Shown here: in pieces, positions 1 through 13,500 of the stretch
Layout of the letters: each line of letters starts with the position of its first letter
Position numbering within the stretch: the first letter of the stretch is position 1
NCBI GenBank assembly: GCA_916613615.1
Contig: OU744731.1
Span: forward strand, 57,728,289 to 57,792,288
DNA length: 64,000 nucleotides
Direction of reading: 5' to 3'
DNA from: Steromphala cineraria
Lineage: Eukaryota > Mollusca > Gastropoda > Trochida > Trochidae
The notes under the pieces: model-generated
Told to the model about the DNA's origin: nothing
Seen by the model: only the letters and a program-made list of their open reading frames with translations
Databases searched by the model: none
Program-made: the position numbers and the translations under genes

Positions 1-326
1 TCAGCCACGCACTATCTTTCAGCTAGACAAACCCCACACCTCACAAGGCACGTATCAGTATGGACTTCCTTAATGCTCAGAATGTGACGCTACTACCCTG
101 GCCAGCTCGATCTCCCGACTTGTCTCATATTGAACACCTTTGGGACCACCTTGAACGACAGATCAACAAGCGCCATCCCCCAATACAGACAAGAGCGGAG
201 TTGGCACAGGCCCTACAGGAAGAATGGCGAAGAATCCCGATAGCAGTCATAAGACGGCTGACATCATCCGCAAGACGACGTGTTCATACTTGTATCCAAT
301 CAGGGGGTGACCACACACGATATTGA
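1..326 (+). pseudogene. Tc1/mariner-like transposase, 3' fragment
   Basis: The frame from 60 to 326 encodes 88 residues with the C-terminal block of Tc1-like DDE transposases: WPARSPDLSHIEHLWDHLER near residues 14-33, where the acidic residue of IEHLWD belongs to the catalytic triad, then an EEWRRIP stretch near residues 54-60. In the family this enzyme cuts and pastes the transposon at TA sites. Upstream (1-59) the usual DNARPHTAR block is split between frames: LDKPHT reads in frame 2, while HKARISMDFL reads in frame 3. The copy is therefore frameshifted and also runs off the window edge. A family-type terminal repeat follows at 553-581. It is dead as an enzyme source. Confidence in the family is high; the 5' extent is unknown. 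Confidence 0.88.
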
Positions 327-552
327 CTGTGTTGAACATTCTGTCGTCATTTTAGAGCCATTATTAGAAAAACGAACGTGCTCGAAAACCGGACAATTAA
401 CAATCCATGATTAAAAGCTACACTGTGTGACAATACTTACTTCTAATTCACCCTTTTCTGATTCAGAATGTTGTCAATACATTAATTTTTCATATATAAC
501 TGTAACATTAGCAATATCTGACTTTGTTGTATTTTTATTTGGGAAAAAAGAG

Positions 553-581
553 AGGTGACGTTTCTTTTGCCCGTGGGTTTA
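553..581. repeat. Tc1-like terminal inverted repeat (right end)
   Basis: The segment around GTTTCTTTTGCCCGTGGGTT lies about 230 bases after the transposase stop. Its reverse complement closely resembles the segment at 59402-59433, which reads AAACCCACTGACAAAAGAAA on the plus strand. Two copies in opposite orientation 59 kb apart, one in the right place after a transposase, support reading it as the transposon end. Confidence 0.65.
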
Positions 582-1224
582 TGAATAAATGACATTATTA
601 TAATGGATGAATGAAAAAGGTCTGTAATGTGACTGCTCAGTTTTTGATATCTTTATTGATCTCATTGTCTTCATAATCTCTGAGAAAAAGCTTAAACATT
701 ATGAATTTTCAGTATCATATTCTATGTGTCTTTAATGCATAAATCATCTCAACTCTTTGATTATCATCGTACAATCTCTGAGTTACTATCCAATTCAATT
801 TGCAATAAATCATTGTTTTAAGCTGTGAATGTTTCTTTACCGTATATGTTTGATCCTGACTACGATTAAAGGTAAACATAAGAACTTGAAGTGAACATGA
901 TACCAGCTTAAGTAAGATTTGTGGAAGTGACTTGTCCTTCTGTGTCATTGTTTAGAGAAAACCTAATTGGCTCATTAGTATCGGAAGGAGGATTTACCGT
1001 AACATTCATTTCCGTTGCCAGCTGACTTTAATCATGATGTTGATTCACAGGTTTCAAATCAATTTAGATACAATATCTATTGGCCTCGTCCTACTATGAA
1101 AGCCAGAAAACTCTTTAGTATTTTGATTTAATCAATTATTGATATACAGTTAAGTGACGATCAACCAGATGTTTTGGTCAAATAAAAAACGTATTGTTTA
1201 CGTTCAAGCGAAATATATAGCACA
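582..1224. other. AT-rich intergenic DNA, nothing recognised
   Basis: No exon-like frame, repeat family or RNA gene is visible. The longest open frame here (715-948, minus) has random-looking composition. Confidence 0.5.
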
Positions 1225-1400
1225 TAGCACAGTAGTGAAGTGATAAGCGTGCTGGCCTCTCACGAGTTCGAATCCTGGTGGCAAATCTGAGACCTGGGTC
1301 TTATTCTAAGTTGTGTCCTTGGGCAAGGCACTTTGTCCACAGTGCACTCAGTTCATCGAGCTCCATAAATGGGTACCTGAAATAACGGGTGTACGTAGAT
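1225..1400 (+). mobile_element. tRNA-derived SINE with conserved central domain
   Basis: The head has an A-box-like TAGTGAAGTGAT (1233-1244) and a B box GAGTTCGAATCC (1264-1275), the two internal promoter elements of RNA polymerase III. Their spacing is 31 bases, shorter than in a tRNA, so the head has lost about 13 bases. A body block around TCCTTGGGCAAGGCACTTTG (from 1317) and ATAAATGGGTACCTG (ends near 1380) follows. That block resembles the conserved central domains shared by SINE families of many invertebrates and deuterostomes; I cannot say which named domain it is. The 3' end is not sharply defined. SINEs copy themselves with a partner LINE's reverse transcriptase. Confidence 0.7.
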
Positions 1401-2414
1401 TAACTGCACCTTCGGTAGCACCAATAGTTCAATTCCGACAAGGGAATAATTTTTTCAGCAACTGCGTAGTACATGTATATATGCGCTTTATTAGTGGACT
1501 ATTATTTTTATTTTTTAAAATCGTTTTATCAACAACCAAAGTGCAGATGAGATACACAGTATTCATTGACGGTGTCTTGTATTAGTATGTATAACTGCTA
1601 AATATGTAAGGTTCATGTTATACCCATTTATAAAATAATTCCTAGATAATAATTAAAGAGCTGATGACACCCTGTACGTGATTACTCTCAGTCCCTGCAG
1701 ATTTCTATCAGTCCAAATCAGTTTTATAAGATATCAGTATTGTAAACACTGTCATACTTTAAGTACCCATGGATACTGTTTAAAGCATATTTTTCTTATG
1801 GGTTTCCTCATTACCTATATACATTATTAAAAACAGAAATCAATAACAGATGGAAGTCGGTATGCAGAAAATAAACGTCTTTATATTCCTTAATTTACTA
1901 TCAAATTTTTTTGTGTTTACGAAAATGAGGAATTTAGTTACTATTGATGACGTTAGTGAATCTGACAATAGATATATTTTTGCTTTATATACATGAATAA
2001 TGATGGCATTTTATTTTGTGAAGGAACCATTTCTCACAGTTCTGTTTGAGGCTTTTTTTAATGAAATATTCTATGAGCGTTTTGAGCTGTGAAAAATGTT
2101 TTAACATTTAAAACGTATCTGTTAGTCGAAAGATTGCAACTTTAAGAAGGTGATTGTCTTTTGATTGTTCTTTATTTATCATTTCGCCTAAATGAGATTC
2201 CATAGGAGTTCCATTCAAGTATTTTGTGCTTCATTTACCAAAATGGATATATTATTATTATATATTAAATCAGTATACTCAAAAACAATAGCTATTTGAG
2301 CAGTTTATCCTTCACGCAATAATGGTTTGAATTAAAGAGTTCATCCTTGTGTTGTGAGTGCAATTCAGAAAGCAGCAGTAGACGTTTGTCACTTCTTAGG
2401 CTCTTAAAGCCCTT
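1401..2414. other. AT-rich intergenic DNA, nothing recognised
   Basis: No coding signal. The open frame 1313-1585 overlaps the SINE and is a by-product of it. Confidence 0.5.
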
Positions 2415-4518
2415 CTTCCAAACCCTCTAGTTCCTACCCTTTTATGTCAGTGGTGTTAAAACATAGACAGTGTCCCCGCTCTGCTGGTTGATAAGGACTT
2501 TGCTGGTTGTTTGAGACCCAAACCCTCTAGTTCCTACCCCTTTATGTCAGTGGTGTTAAAACATAGACAGTGTCCCTGCTCTGCTGGTTGATAACGACTT
2601 TGCTGGTTGTTTGATACCCAAATCTTCTATTTCCTACCCCTTTACGTCAGTGGTGTTAAAACATGGCCAGTGTCCCCGCTCTGCTGGTTAATGAAGACTC
2701 TGCTGGTTGTTTGAGACTCAAATCCTCTAGTTCCTACCCCTTTATGCCAGTGGTGTTAAAACATGGCCAGTGTCCCCGCTCTGCTGGTTAATGAAGACTC
2801 TGCTGGTTGTTTGAGACTCAAATCCTCTAGTTCCTACCCCTTTATGCCAGTGGTGTTAAAACATAGACAGTTCCCCACTCTGCTGGTTAATGAAGACTCT
2901 GCTGGTCGTTTGAGACTCAAAACCTCTAGTTCCTACCCCTTTACGTCAGTGGTGTTAAAACATAGACAGTGTCCCCGCTCTGCTGGTTGATAAGGACTTT
3001 GCTGGTTGTTTGAGACTCAAATCCTCTAGTTCCTTCCCCTTTACGTCAGTGATGTTAAAACATAGACAGTGTCCCCGCTCTGCTGGTTGATAAGGACTTT
3101 GCTGGTTGTTTGAGACCCAAACCCTCTAGTTCCTACCCATTTATGTCAGTGGTGTTAAAACATAGACAGTGTCCCCGCTCTGCTGGTTGATAACGACTTT
3201 GCTGGTTGTTTGATACCCAAATCTTCTATTTCCTACCCCTTTACGTCAGTGGTGTTAAAACATGGCAAGTGTCCCCGATCTGCTGGTTAAGGAAGACTTT
3301 GCTGGTTGTTTGAAACTCAAATCCTCTAGTTCCAACCCCTTTACGTCAGTGGTGTTAAAACATGGACAGTGTCCCCGCTCTGCTGGTTGATGAAGACTTT
3401 GCTGGTTGTTTGAGACCCAAATCCTCTAGTTCCTACCCTTTATGTCAGTGATGTTAAAACATAGACAGTTCCCCGCTCTGCTGCTTAATGAAGACTTTGC
3501 TGGTTGTTTGAGACTCAAATCCTCTAGTTCCTACCCCTTTATGTCAGTGGTGTTAAAACATAGACAGTGTCCCCGCTCTGCTGGTTGATAAGGACTTTGC
3601 TGGTTGTTTGTGACCCAAATCCTCTAGTTCCTACCCCTTTACGTCAGTGGTGTTAAAACATGGCCAGTGTCCCCGCTCTGCTGGTTGATAAGGACTTTGC
3701 TGGTTGTTTGAGACTCAAATCCTCTAGTTCCTACCCCTTTTCGTCAGTGGTGTTAAAACATAGACAGTGTCCCCGCTCTGCTGGTTGATAAGGACTTTGC
3801 TGGTTGTTTGAGACCCAAACCCTCTAGTCCCTACCCCTTTACGTCAGTCTGGTTAAAACATAGACAGTGTCCCCGCTCTGCTGGTTGATAAGGACTTTGC
3901 TGGTTGTTTGTGACCCAAATCTTCTATTTCCTACCCCTTTCCGTCAGTGGTGTTAAAACATGGACAGTGTCCCCGCTTTGCTGGTTGATAAGGACTTTGC
4001 TGGTTGTTTGAGACCCAAATCTTCTATTTCCTACCCCTTTACGTCAGTGGTGTTAAAACATGGCCAGTGTCCCCGCTCTGCTGGTTAATGAAGACTCTGC
4101 TGGTTGTTTGAGACTCAAATCCTCTAGTTCCTACCCTTTATGTCAGTGGTGTTAAAACATAGCCAGTGTCCCCGCTCTGTTGGTTAATACAGACGTGGCT
4201 GGTTGTTTGAGACCCAAATCTTATAATGCCTACCCCTTTATGTCAGTGGTGTTAAAACATAGACTGTTCCCCGCTCTGCTGGTTGATAAGGACTTTGCTG
4301 GTTGTTTGAGACCCAAATCTTCTATTTCCAACTCCTTTACGTCAGTGGTGTTAAAACATGGCCAGTGTCCCCGCTCTGCTGGTTGATAAGGACTTTGCTG
4401 GTTGTTTGAGACCCAAAGCCTCTAATGCCTACCCCTTTATGTCAGTGGTGTTAAAACATAGACTGTTCCCCGCTCTGCTGGTTAATGAAGACTCTGCTGG
4501 TTGTTTGAGACTCATATC
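2415..4518. repeat. Satellite array, 100-bp unit, about 21 copies
   Basis: Head-to-tail units recur at almost exactly 100 bases: the CCTCTAG/CTTCTAT segment starts near 2421, 2521, 2621, 2721 and 2821, then continues with small indels. Conserved landmarks are CTGCTGGTTGATAAGGACTT and GTCAGTGGTGTTAAAACAT. Two unit types alternate irregularly, one with GATAAGGACTTT followed by GAGACCC and one with AATGAAGACTCT followed by GAGACTC. A distinctive variant (TAACGAC with TGATACCC and TTCTATTTCC) occurs near 2592 and again near 3191, about six units apart, which suggests block-wise amplification. A 100-base unit shifts frame every repeat, so the open frames at 2763-2990 and 4180-4386 are chance products of short-unit variants and not protein repeats. 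Confidence 0.95.
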
Positions 4519-5059
4519 TTAATTATGCGAGTCAAATGCTCAATGTTAATTTCATGACAGAAAGTTGACACTGAAAGGTATCCCCATCAACAAACCATCG
4601 AACGACGACACTCCATGTCAGGAGGAATTATTTTTTGCTGAAACAATTACACAAATAAGAAAGATTCGTAAAAATTTAAAACCTTGCATTTCTTCCTCTT
4701 CATGTATATACAATACCAAAGTGTTCCCCTCGCCATCAAAGTTGATCAACCATGTGTTTGGGTTGACATATTGACATTTTGAACAGTAAGTATCAACATG
4801 AAATTTGAAGAAGGGTCTCAAATCATTATACTATTATAAAGTCAACTTTGAATTTCTTTGGCTTTGGACTTTTTGACAATGAAAGCTTTAATCAAAATAA
4901 GTCAGTTATCCTGCACAGAAACCGATGGACCAAACCGACACAACGTTGGTGTTTAACCTTCTTGATGAATCCGTTCTACTACTGGTTTAGAGGGTTATAA
5001 AAGCTACCACTACCAAGTACTCGGACATCAAACAGGCTATTCACGGCACTATAACTGTA
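4519..5059. other. Intergenic DNA, nothing recognised
   Basis: Overlapping open frames on both strands at 4565-4821 have no recognisable domain and no exon-like boundaries. Confidence 0.5.
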
Positions 5060-5238
5060 TAGACTCATAAAAGTACATCATATATATATAGTTATATATT
5101 TCTAATTAATCCTTCTGTTTCTCAATCAGATCAGCTCTCTGTTTATGATAGTCTCACAAAAGTACATCATATATATATGTATATGTATAATCAATCGTTC
5201 TCTGTCTAAATCAGATCAGCTCTATGTTTATGAAAGAA
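5060..5238. repeat. Tandem duplication, about 90-bp unit, two copies
   Basis: AAAAGTACATCATATATATA followed by an AT run and then ATCAGATCAGCTCT plus GTTTATGA occurs twice in direct orientation, beginning near 5060 and near 5150. The two copies differ mostly in the length of the TA run. Confidence 0.85.
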
Positions 5239-5471
5239 AGTTATCTAATATATTCTGTATGAATTCTCATACATCAACATGGTGTACTTTTAGAAAATTT
5301 ATCGACAGATAGCTTACAAATTACTTACCTTTCACAGTTTATTTCATTGTAGTCAGAATTTCAGCACCATCATTTATTTGAATTTCTTCAGCAAATGACA
5401 ACGCTTCTCGCATGAAAGGGTGTTTTATTTATATATATCACTTATATATACCACAAACTCGGCGTGATAAG

Positions 5472-5513
5472 ACAGAGGCTCGATCAACATTTCATGACTT
5501 GATCTACCTCTGT
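5472..5513. repeat. Short hairpin repeat, copy 1
   Basis: The left arm ACAGAGGCTCGATCAA and right arm TTGATCTACCTCTGT form an imperfect inverted repeat with a short loop. A closely related hairpin with similar flanks (CGGCGT before, GAGAGAAT after) is at 41345-41381, so this is a dispersed element and not a one-off palindrome. It may be a tiny foldback element or a relic of a larger repeat. Confidence 0.65.
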
Positions 5514-5529
5514 GCGGAGAGAATTAATA

Positions 5530-8500
5530 TGTGTGTAACTTGGAAAAGTACATGGATATATGTATTGGCATTAACTGCCTTCATCTTTCAGGCCTGTTCG
5601 AGCTAATTGGCGTGTCCCTTTAACCAGGATAAAAACAACTCTTTTGCTTGTTTTCCTGATATTGAGGTAACAGGACGACATACAAAATATAACACCAGAT
5701 ACATTGTATGTGGGAGTGACATTTCAAAACCTATGCACAAATTATAATATGATTTTGATATGTTAACATTATCAAATAACAAGCACTTAATCAATTCGCT
5801 CATGTAATGTTTACTTGAAATATATAAACATGTATATTGCTAGATCAATACATACACCAACATGCTTTTCCCTCTGACTAAACCAGATTTACAAAATTTC
5901 TATCAACCTCTGATATAATTATTATCATTTCAGTCCAATGGTCAATAGGGAGCATAGCGAGAGATGTTGTTCAGTAATTGTATCAGTCACTTATTCTGGA
6001 AAATGTGAAAATCTCATATGGAGGAATTCAATTAGTATGATAAATTTGTTAGCATTAGGAATATGCTATGGTAGATCGATTGTCTCTCAATATCGCTGTA
6101 CCTCATCTCACCAACTATTATTTTAAAGTTGTCACAGATGATTCAGGATTTATAATAACCATCGACCATAAATAGTTGCAAATATTCTTTACGTGTGAAG
6201 GTAATATAAGCATGATATACATACAATTCGTTTTTATAAGGTAGCTTTCCCTTTTGTAGATTTTTATCCTTTACTTTGTGCTATGATTGTAAGGACACAT
6301 TTCTAGAACTTGATAATAGTCTTACATGAATCTCTTTGAAATTAGAACACATAAAGTATCATAAAACGTAAAACGAATATGAAATATGTATCTCACAGCA
6401 TTGACTTTCTTGACATAATAGAAATAAATAAATAAAGGTTTTTGAAAATAATGTTAGAGACAAAACAATTTCAAGGTTATGGCAAAGTAATGCTTTGTGA
6501 TTCATTATCTCCGTCAAATATCCTTGAAAGAATTGTATTGTCCAAATGAGGTTATTCACTCTGTGAGAAAAAGACGTCAGTCTGATATTGGAAATCAATG
6601 ACCTTGATTTTACCTCGTTGCATCAGACGACAAAGTAGGATGCACAGCAACTAAATCGTTACAACCATATTTGTTAGGGTCAGCAGTATATTGTTGATAT
6701 CATAATTTTATTTTCAGATATTAAATAAAATAATGATCATGAGTAATTTCCTTTGTAAGACATGATTGAAAACTTGTACTCAATGTTACCTATGTTTTGA
6801 GGCAGCAGCTCAAGTTTGGGCTGTCATTAATCATTAACCAGTTCAGAGAAACAAGTTATTGTTAGTAGGAGTAAGATTGAATTTATATATTTGTTTGGCA
6901 AAGTTAGTATCAAGTGTGTCTCAGTGTCGAGAATGAATGATTTGTCAGCAACATTGTGGTGAAGCACTAACAATAAATAACTGTACTAGATTTGGTTGTA
7001 TTGATGACTTAAATAACTTATGTAATAATATAAGATAAATAATTAAACTTTTCCTGAGACAGAAACTTCTCTTCAGGTAATGACATGTATATACTTATTA
7101 AAACAGCACTGTATTGACAGGTTGACTATGGTCATTCTCTATTTACATTTAATTCAATAATATACCTTGATTGTTTTAGGTAAAAAAGGTATTTTAGAAA
7201 TGGGATTTTTTTCTGGAAAAATTAATTATTTATAATTAATAATTGTTGTTTTGATTTTGGCTTGGTACCATTGTATAAACAGTTTCTTTTCTCACCTAAT
7301 GTCTTTTTAGAAAGCATTTTTATGATTGTTCAAACCCCTGAATTAATCTTGATACAAGAAGATAATGATATCAATATTGGGTTTATGCTTCTGTGTTCAA
7401 GCTTCTAAGTACGAGGTGAGAGTATTTACAAATATTTTCGCTCTCAGTTGACGTTTCTTTAATTGTTGTATCTTTTAACATGATTTAGATGTTACGTGTT
7501 ATATGAAGTGGTTGGTATATCCAACCAACGTTTCCAAAGGAATAGAAATTAGTTTTGTGATACTAGGTCCAAGGGTTACATTAACAAGTCATTGCAACCT
7601 TTGACCTTCACATTATTATATGAATAACAAGGGGAGCGTTTTGGTATTTGAAGGTTAACCTATAGTGTTTACATAGTTTTCGCCATTAAATTTCATGAGA
7701 ACCCTTACGAAATATTGACATACACTGAATTGACCCATGTGCCAACAGAGAGAATTAGCATGCGAACTAGAGTCTGTCTCATGTCTTAATCAGTTGTTAG
7801 CTTAATATATCCCCAATGGATGTCTGGACTCCATTCTCTCAAGCTAACAATTGAGTTGACCAGTTACAAGTGGAGGTCGACCCATCTGTCGGTCGTTAAT
7901 CTAGTTTAACTGTACTGACTTTTAGCAGTTTACTCTTCCGCCTCTTAATTATGCAACCAAATCTTTCAAAAGTTGTATAACTTTACTTGGTTTCTTATTT
8001 TGAATGTGTCATATTTATTCCGATTCCGCAAAACCTTCTATCCATATTATCTTATTTCCAGCACCTTTATTTGATTAATTTACCAACAAATACCGAGATC
8101 TTCTACTTCACAATACATGATCATAGGTTCCGGCAGGGGCCAGCTAGAGTACTGTTCATCTGGCAGTACACTGCTCACAAGCTCTGGTGATTAAAAAACT
8201 TATACTTTCCTTGATATGTCCTCTCCCTCCCTTATGATTTATCTCTGTTGGGAGAGAATGCTGAAATCTTTGAATATATGATGGCGGCATCACCTTTCAA
8301 TTCAGTTGTCAAGTAAGTACTGCAAAGTTTGGAGTAATCAACTAAACTTATATTTGAATTTCGAGTATCACACAAAGTAATGGTGATCTTGTCCTAGCTG
8401 TCGCAAACATATTTTGTATGTAAGGAGAATTTCATCAAATGACAGAGTGATAGATGTAACCATCTATATGCAACTTTCAACTAGAGAAATTTCTCTAATA

Positions 8501-9779
8501 TATCAATGCATGATTGAAATACAATGTTCACTTTCTTCTTAATTGGGTAAATGCAGTTCTGTTTCATATGCGTCTGGTCTATTTCTATAAGAATTATGAA
8601 AGTTAAATTGGCAATATTCGCTTAAGGATCTGAAAGATTTGGACTGTTTGGCTACTTATACAGCCTACCAAGCTAAACTGTGAGGGTGTTGATCATGTCT
8701 AAGAGTATTTATAAAGTGAAATAGATGTTGTTCCCTACTAGTGGTAAAATAAAAAATAATATAATTCTGTTAATACGAATGATTTGAACTTTTGATAAGC
8801 AAATGTGCACTATGTAATAAGCGTTTGAATATTTTGTAAATATACTACATGGTGGGGTTAAAGTTCATGTACAATGTCTGTGTTTGGAAATCAGCGCCAT
8901 ATAACGAAACTATTACAGTTCTTAATTTAATTTGAAGTCGAACGCTTAGCTCACATTCAAGGTGCAATTGTAATTGATACATGATCATTCAACTTGAGAA
9001 ATTGATATTGTCATCATATCCAGACGGTTCTTTGCAAATTTAAAAAAAACGTTAATAGCAATATGGCATTGATGCACTGACACAGCAGATCCACCAAACC
9101 GTTTTGAAAAGAACTAATTAAATATAATTCCTGAACAAATGACATCTTTGTTTCACTTCATCTATATCAGAAACACAAGTCACATGTGTCATACATGTGT
9201 ATCCAGGTTTTGGTTTACGGTCCTTTATAACTCAACAAAGTTGGGTATTGCTTCATTTTAAAGCCTTATTCGATATAGAAACTGAATACACAATATATCT
9301 AAGGCAAGGGTTACATTGCTATCACTAATTAATTGTGCATGATTCCCAGATTCAGATTTAATGTTGAAGCATCTTTATTTCATATTAGTCCCGTATCCCA
9401 TAATGGAGATAATGTAAAAGCAGATGCTGGCATAAAAAGATTTTTAAAACACGTTGAGATGTTTCTATAAAAGGAAAAGAAGCACTCATTATACATTTCA
9501 ACCTTCAAAGAATATAAAACAGTTATGTTGCTTCATACGTGTTATCAGTGAAGAGGGTAATGGAAGAACATTGAAATGCATTTATTCTACTAAGGTCGAG
9601 ATATCTAGGTATTGATATAGATAAAAACAAGGAAAATTCTATTATTCCCAAGGTTACACGAACTAGGATGATACATGAAGTGATGTACTTGATCATGAAG
9701 TTAGGAAAGTTGATGAATTACGAGCAAGCTTGATAAATGGAATCTGTGCATTATTCGGTTCCAATGTAATCTCCATCCT
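5530..9779. other. Long AT-rich stretch without a recognised gene
   Basis: Only short open frames with random-looking composition occur (for example 5938-6126, 6359-6598, 7987-8190). The segment GACCCATGTG followed by GAGAATTAGCATG near 7733 recurs near 13559, hinting that the duplication described at 9780 and 14895 may have older, wider traces. No RNA gene or clear transposon end was seen. Confidence 0.5.
8482..8497. repeat. Perfect 16-bp palindrome
   Basis: TAGAGAAATTTCTCTA is its own reverse complement. There is no flanking context to suggest a function. Confidence 0.5.
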
Positions 9780-10510
9780 TTGTGGTTCGTAAATATTTAA
9801 TCAGTTAATACAGAAACATAGCATGTGGTAAGTCTACAGACCCTGGTGGATAATAGTGAGAGACAAAACTGCTTTTCATGCAATGAATGCATGAACAATT
9901 ACAATACAGATGAATAAATGTTAAGGGTCAAACCTATATTTATTCGTGGCATCATACTTCCTTGTTGACAGCACAATAATAGAAAGCTTTCTGTTGAACA
10001 ACCCTGTAGCCACAAAAGGATTCCTTCCTCTATGAAGATCGTTTTGCTTACCTCTGACCATTATGAAAGTTCACATGATGTAGCATCATCATGATGTTCA
10101 TTATTGTCCTAAGCAAATACCAAATGTTCATCTATTTAATGCCAGCTATTTCTAACAGCAAAAACAGCTGACACTTGTTATAAAGTGAACAATACTCACC
10201 CCGGTGCCATTACATCACATTCGCTCTGCAATAGTTATCTGTTTACAGAAAATGATATTGTTCATTTCATCGCCTAAGTGTCTGTGACCTTTGCACTTTG
10301 GGTTCCTGCTTATTGTATTAAGAGTCTTCATACCAAGCATCTGTGTGTGACAAACTTATTATTCTTTATTCAATGAATGGATTAATAAGGCGATTCTGTG
10401 GTTAAGATATCAAAGTAATTAATTTGGTTCTGCTTCTACGCACACATGTAGTTTCCCGTTGTGCCTTTTGACGCTGATTTAGGTTTGATCGGCAACACAT
10501 ATATTGTAGT
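9780..10510. repeat. Diverged duplication, copy A
   Basis: This copy shares CAGAAACATAGCATGTGGTA (from 9811) with copy B (from 14919), then TTTTCATGCAA near 9874, a CTGTTTACAGAA/CTGTTAACAGAA block (10239-10250 and 15487-15498) and a GGCAACACA block near 10490 and 15770, all in the same order. Identity is high in the first 80 bases and low afterwards. A further partial match (GTCAAACC, GTTGAACAACCCTG) lies at 14208-14350, so the history is not a simple single duplication. No coding frame is conserved. Confidence 0.65.
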
Positions 10511-13500
10511 GTGGCGTTAGGTGGACATGCCATTAAAATATATTTATCTGCAATCCTTTAAAATCAGTAAATCAAATACTTCCCAAATATTGCTGTTGTG
10601 CCTGATGAGAAAGCCATAATTGTGTATTTATGCACAATAGTTATCAAGTTAATAAATGTTCCTTATGCTTAACTGCTGAGTGCTGTATAAACCGACAACA
10701 GTTTATTTTGATGGCGAGCTTACACTAGTGTGACGTCATAAGTGCCTTATTGTGTTACTAGTTTGTTATTGTTGTATAAGTATTACACTATCTTATAAGG
10801 TTCACGAGTTCTATAGTGTCATCAATTAGTTTAAATAGTTAACGTAAGATTATTTTCAAGTATGTCAGTCAGATCTGACAAGAAAAATTTACAAAACGTA
10901 AAATGTTTCGGTATGATAATATTTGCTTCATTCATAATCTTTGATTCATTCTAATATTATTTATGTACATCGTATTTGAGAACTTAATTATCTGAATCTA
11001 ACTTATGTTAGATGCCACAAAGTATTGTTCATACAAATATAGTTCAATGCTTCAAAGCGGCAGTATTTAACCATTGCTTGTGCATAAAGTCTCAAAGTCA
11101 AAGTCTAAGAGTGTTTATTGTACTTGAGACCTCTGGCCCATATACAATTCAAAGTATATTCATGTATACAATATCGAATTAAAAAAAAACAATTTAGGAT
11201 TTGTATCATGAGTATAAAGATAACCAGATTCATATGCACAATCATTTTGCTCTACACAAGATGCAGCCAAATAATCTTAATAAAGCCTCAAGAGTGTCTC
11301 AAAATCGAGAAATTTTACTGTTATATTACTTACTGTTTATTTATTTTGAGAAGATATAACAATATGTAAGGACTTTCGTTCTACAATTTCAGCTGTAGGC
11401 TCTTGGTTGACACTTTGTAATTGGTTTGCTTGACATTTTGTGCTATCAATCTGAGCTCTCGTTTGTTATTGAGTTTAAACATCTCATCATGTCTATTACA
11501 CAAAGCCTTCATTACACAACATTTTATGAATAAATGTAGAGCATGAGAGTATGGATATATTTTTACGTTGCAATGTTATGCACTCAAACGAATTAATAAA
11601 TTATACAACACGAACCGTACTAATGTGCTTTTATTGTACAGTAACATCTTTGCATTAGGAAAATGAAATAATGTGTATGATAGTCGACTATCATCCTCGT
11701 TTCCAATTTGATTTCAGTTATTAATTTCGTTGTTTTAGGTTTCCGCTCTGAGTAAACAATTTAATTTAGAAATTCATTCATTATGTTTGATGTGCCCCCA
11801 TTCCCCTTCTGTGTCAATAGCTTGGTAAAATGAAACTTTATGTTGTTAGTAAAGTATTTCTGTATCTATATCGACAATGATTATTTTCTATTAACAATCG
11901 AATCGATTTATTTCTCCTGTTTGTAGGTGACCGTAAACAATTGATTATCCAAATGAGTTTATTTATTTGATATGTTTTCCTCTATATAGATAATTCGGTT
12001 AATTATCAATTTATGTTATCTTGTAAATGTCAAATACATAGGAGTTAATTGGCTATTTAGTACATCAAAGAGAAAATGAGTTTCCTTTTTCTGATATCGT
12101 CTTTGTGAAGGGGTTCCAAATATCATTATCATTGATATGTGAGAAGATTACTTCAAAGGAATATTGAGGTTTCTTGAATTGTGAACATCAAAAACAAATC
12201 CTGTTATTGTACACCTGGTATTGATAGTTACAGGCACATGGGACTAATGTCTCACTGAAGAACGATTAATAAATTTTATACAATAATTCTTCTGTCGATG
12301 CAAACAATTATTTTCAGAAATAATGGTTTTATTCAAAATTTACTTCTCCAATCACAGGGCACAATGATGTCATTAAATACTTTATCTTATACACTGAACT
12401 TTCAACTGTCATCAATGAATTTCTTAAATGACGCATTTAAACGTTTTCCAATCATATTAAATCACAACCATATAAAGAACAACAATATGTTGACATAACG
12501 TTGGGTTCATTTTTAGCTATCGATAATTGATTGATTTAATCCAAATCACCATTCCATTAGTAGGAGTCCAGAAATATTTCAGCTGCGTCGTCGGTATAAG
12601 CTGAGGGAAAAGCTATTATCCTGGAGTTCTATGTGTCTGTTCACGAGAACATCCCGCTTTGCTCGGCTCTCCGCTTTGCTCGCTTACTGCATATCATATC
12701 ACAAATAAACTTTCAAATTTGAATTGTATCAAAATAAAACAATATGGAATAATGTTGATTTGTAAGAATGAAGAAAAAAGCGACAAGGCATAACTTAATG
12801 ACAAGAGAGGCAAGACAACAGCTAACATTACTGTTGTTGTTTTCTATTTGACGAACATCAAGTATTATTCCTAACTTCATGATACATTTCATAACAAACT
12901 TTGAATCGAATAACTGAAGTCAAGAGAAATATGGTCAAAACTTTTCTGTTATAAATCTTTCAGTCAGGAAAATAAAATATCGAGTACGCGTATTCATAGT
13001 GAAATATATTTATCATCCATAGTAAAAACGATTTGACACATTTCCTATTTACATTTGTTTCATAAGATGATTATGATATTGACAATCGGGTTGAACTGTT
13101 ATTACGATGTGCTTTTGTATACTTATGTTTGAATTATGTCTCTAGTATTGTTTTAGCTGCCACGCTGTCCAGCAGGATACAACTTATTTGTTAGAATTGT
13201 GCAGTTATCGATATCATTTTCTGGAAAAATTGGCTATTCAATTATATCAATATCTATGTGTTGCATAGATGCTGCCATGCTGTTGGTCTAACCTTGAAGC
13301 AAGAGAGCTAAGAAGCCGTAGCACCAGAAAGAGTTATTAAAAAGACTTTATTTCCTCTAACAAGCCTTTACCTTGCAGAAGCAAGTGAACTTTACACATG
13401 AACATATAGTTTCAGGTTTTAACTACTAGTATATGTTACCTCACATCGTGTTCATGGTATAATCTGCGCCATGAGGACTGAATAACGTATGTCTTTCAAT

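Noticed and set aside
2763..4386. Open frames with repeated VVLKHRQCP-like peptides
   Set aside because: They are translations of the 100-bp satellite; the unit length is not a multiple of three and the frame survives only where short variants occur.
12640..12690. CCGCTTTGCTCG repeated twice
   Set aside because: Two short copies only, with no larger structure or context found.
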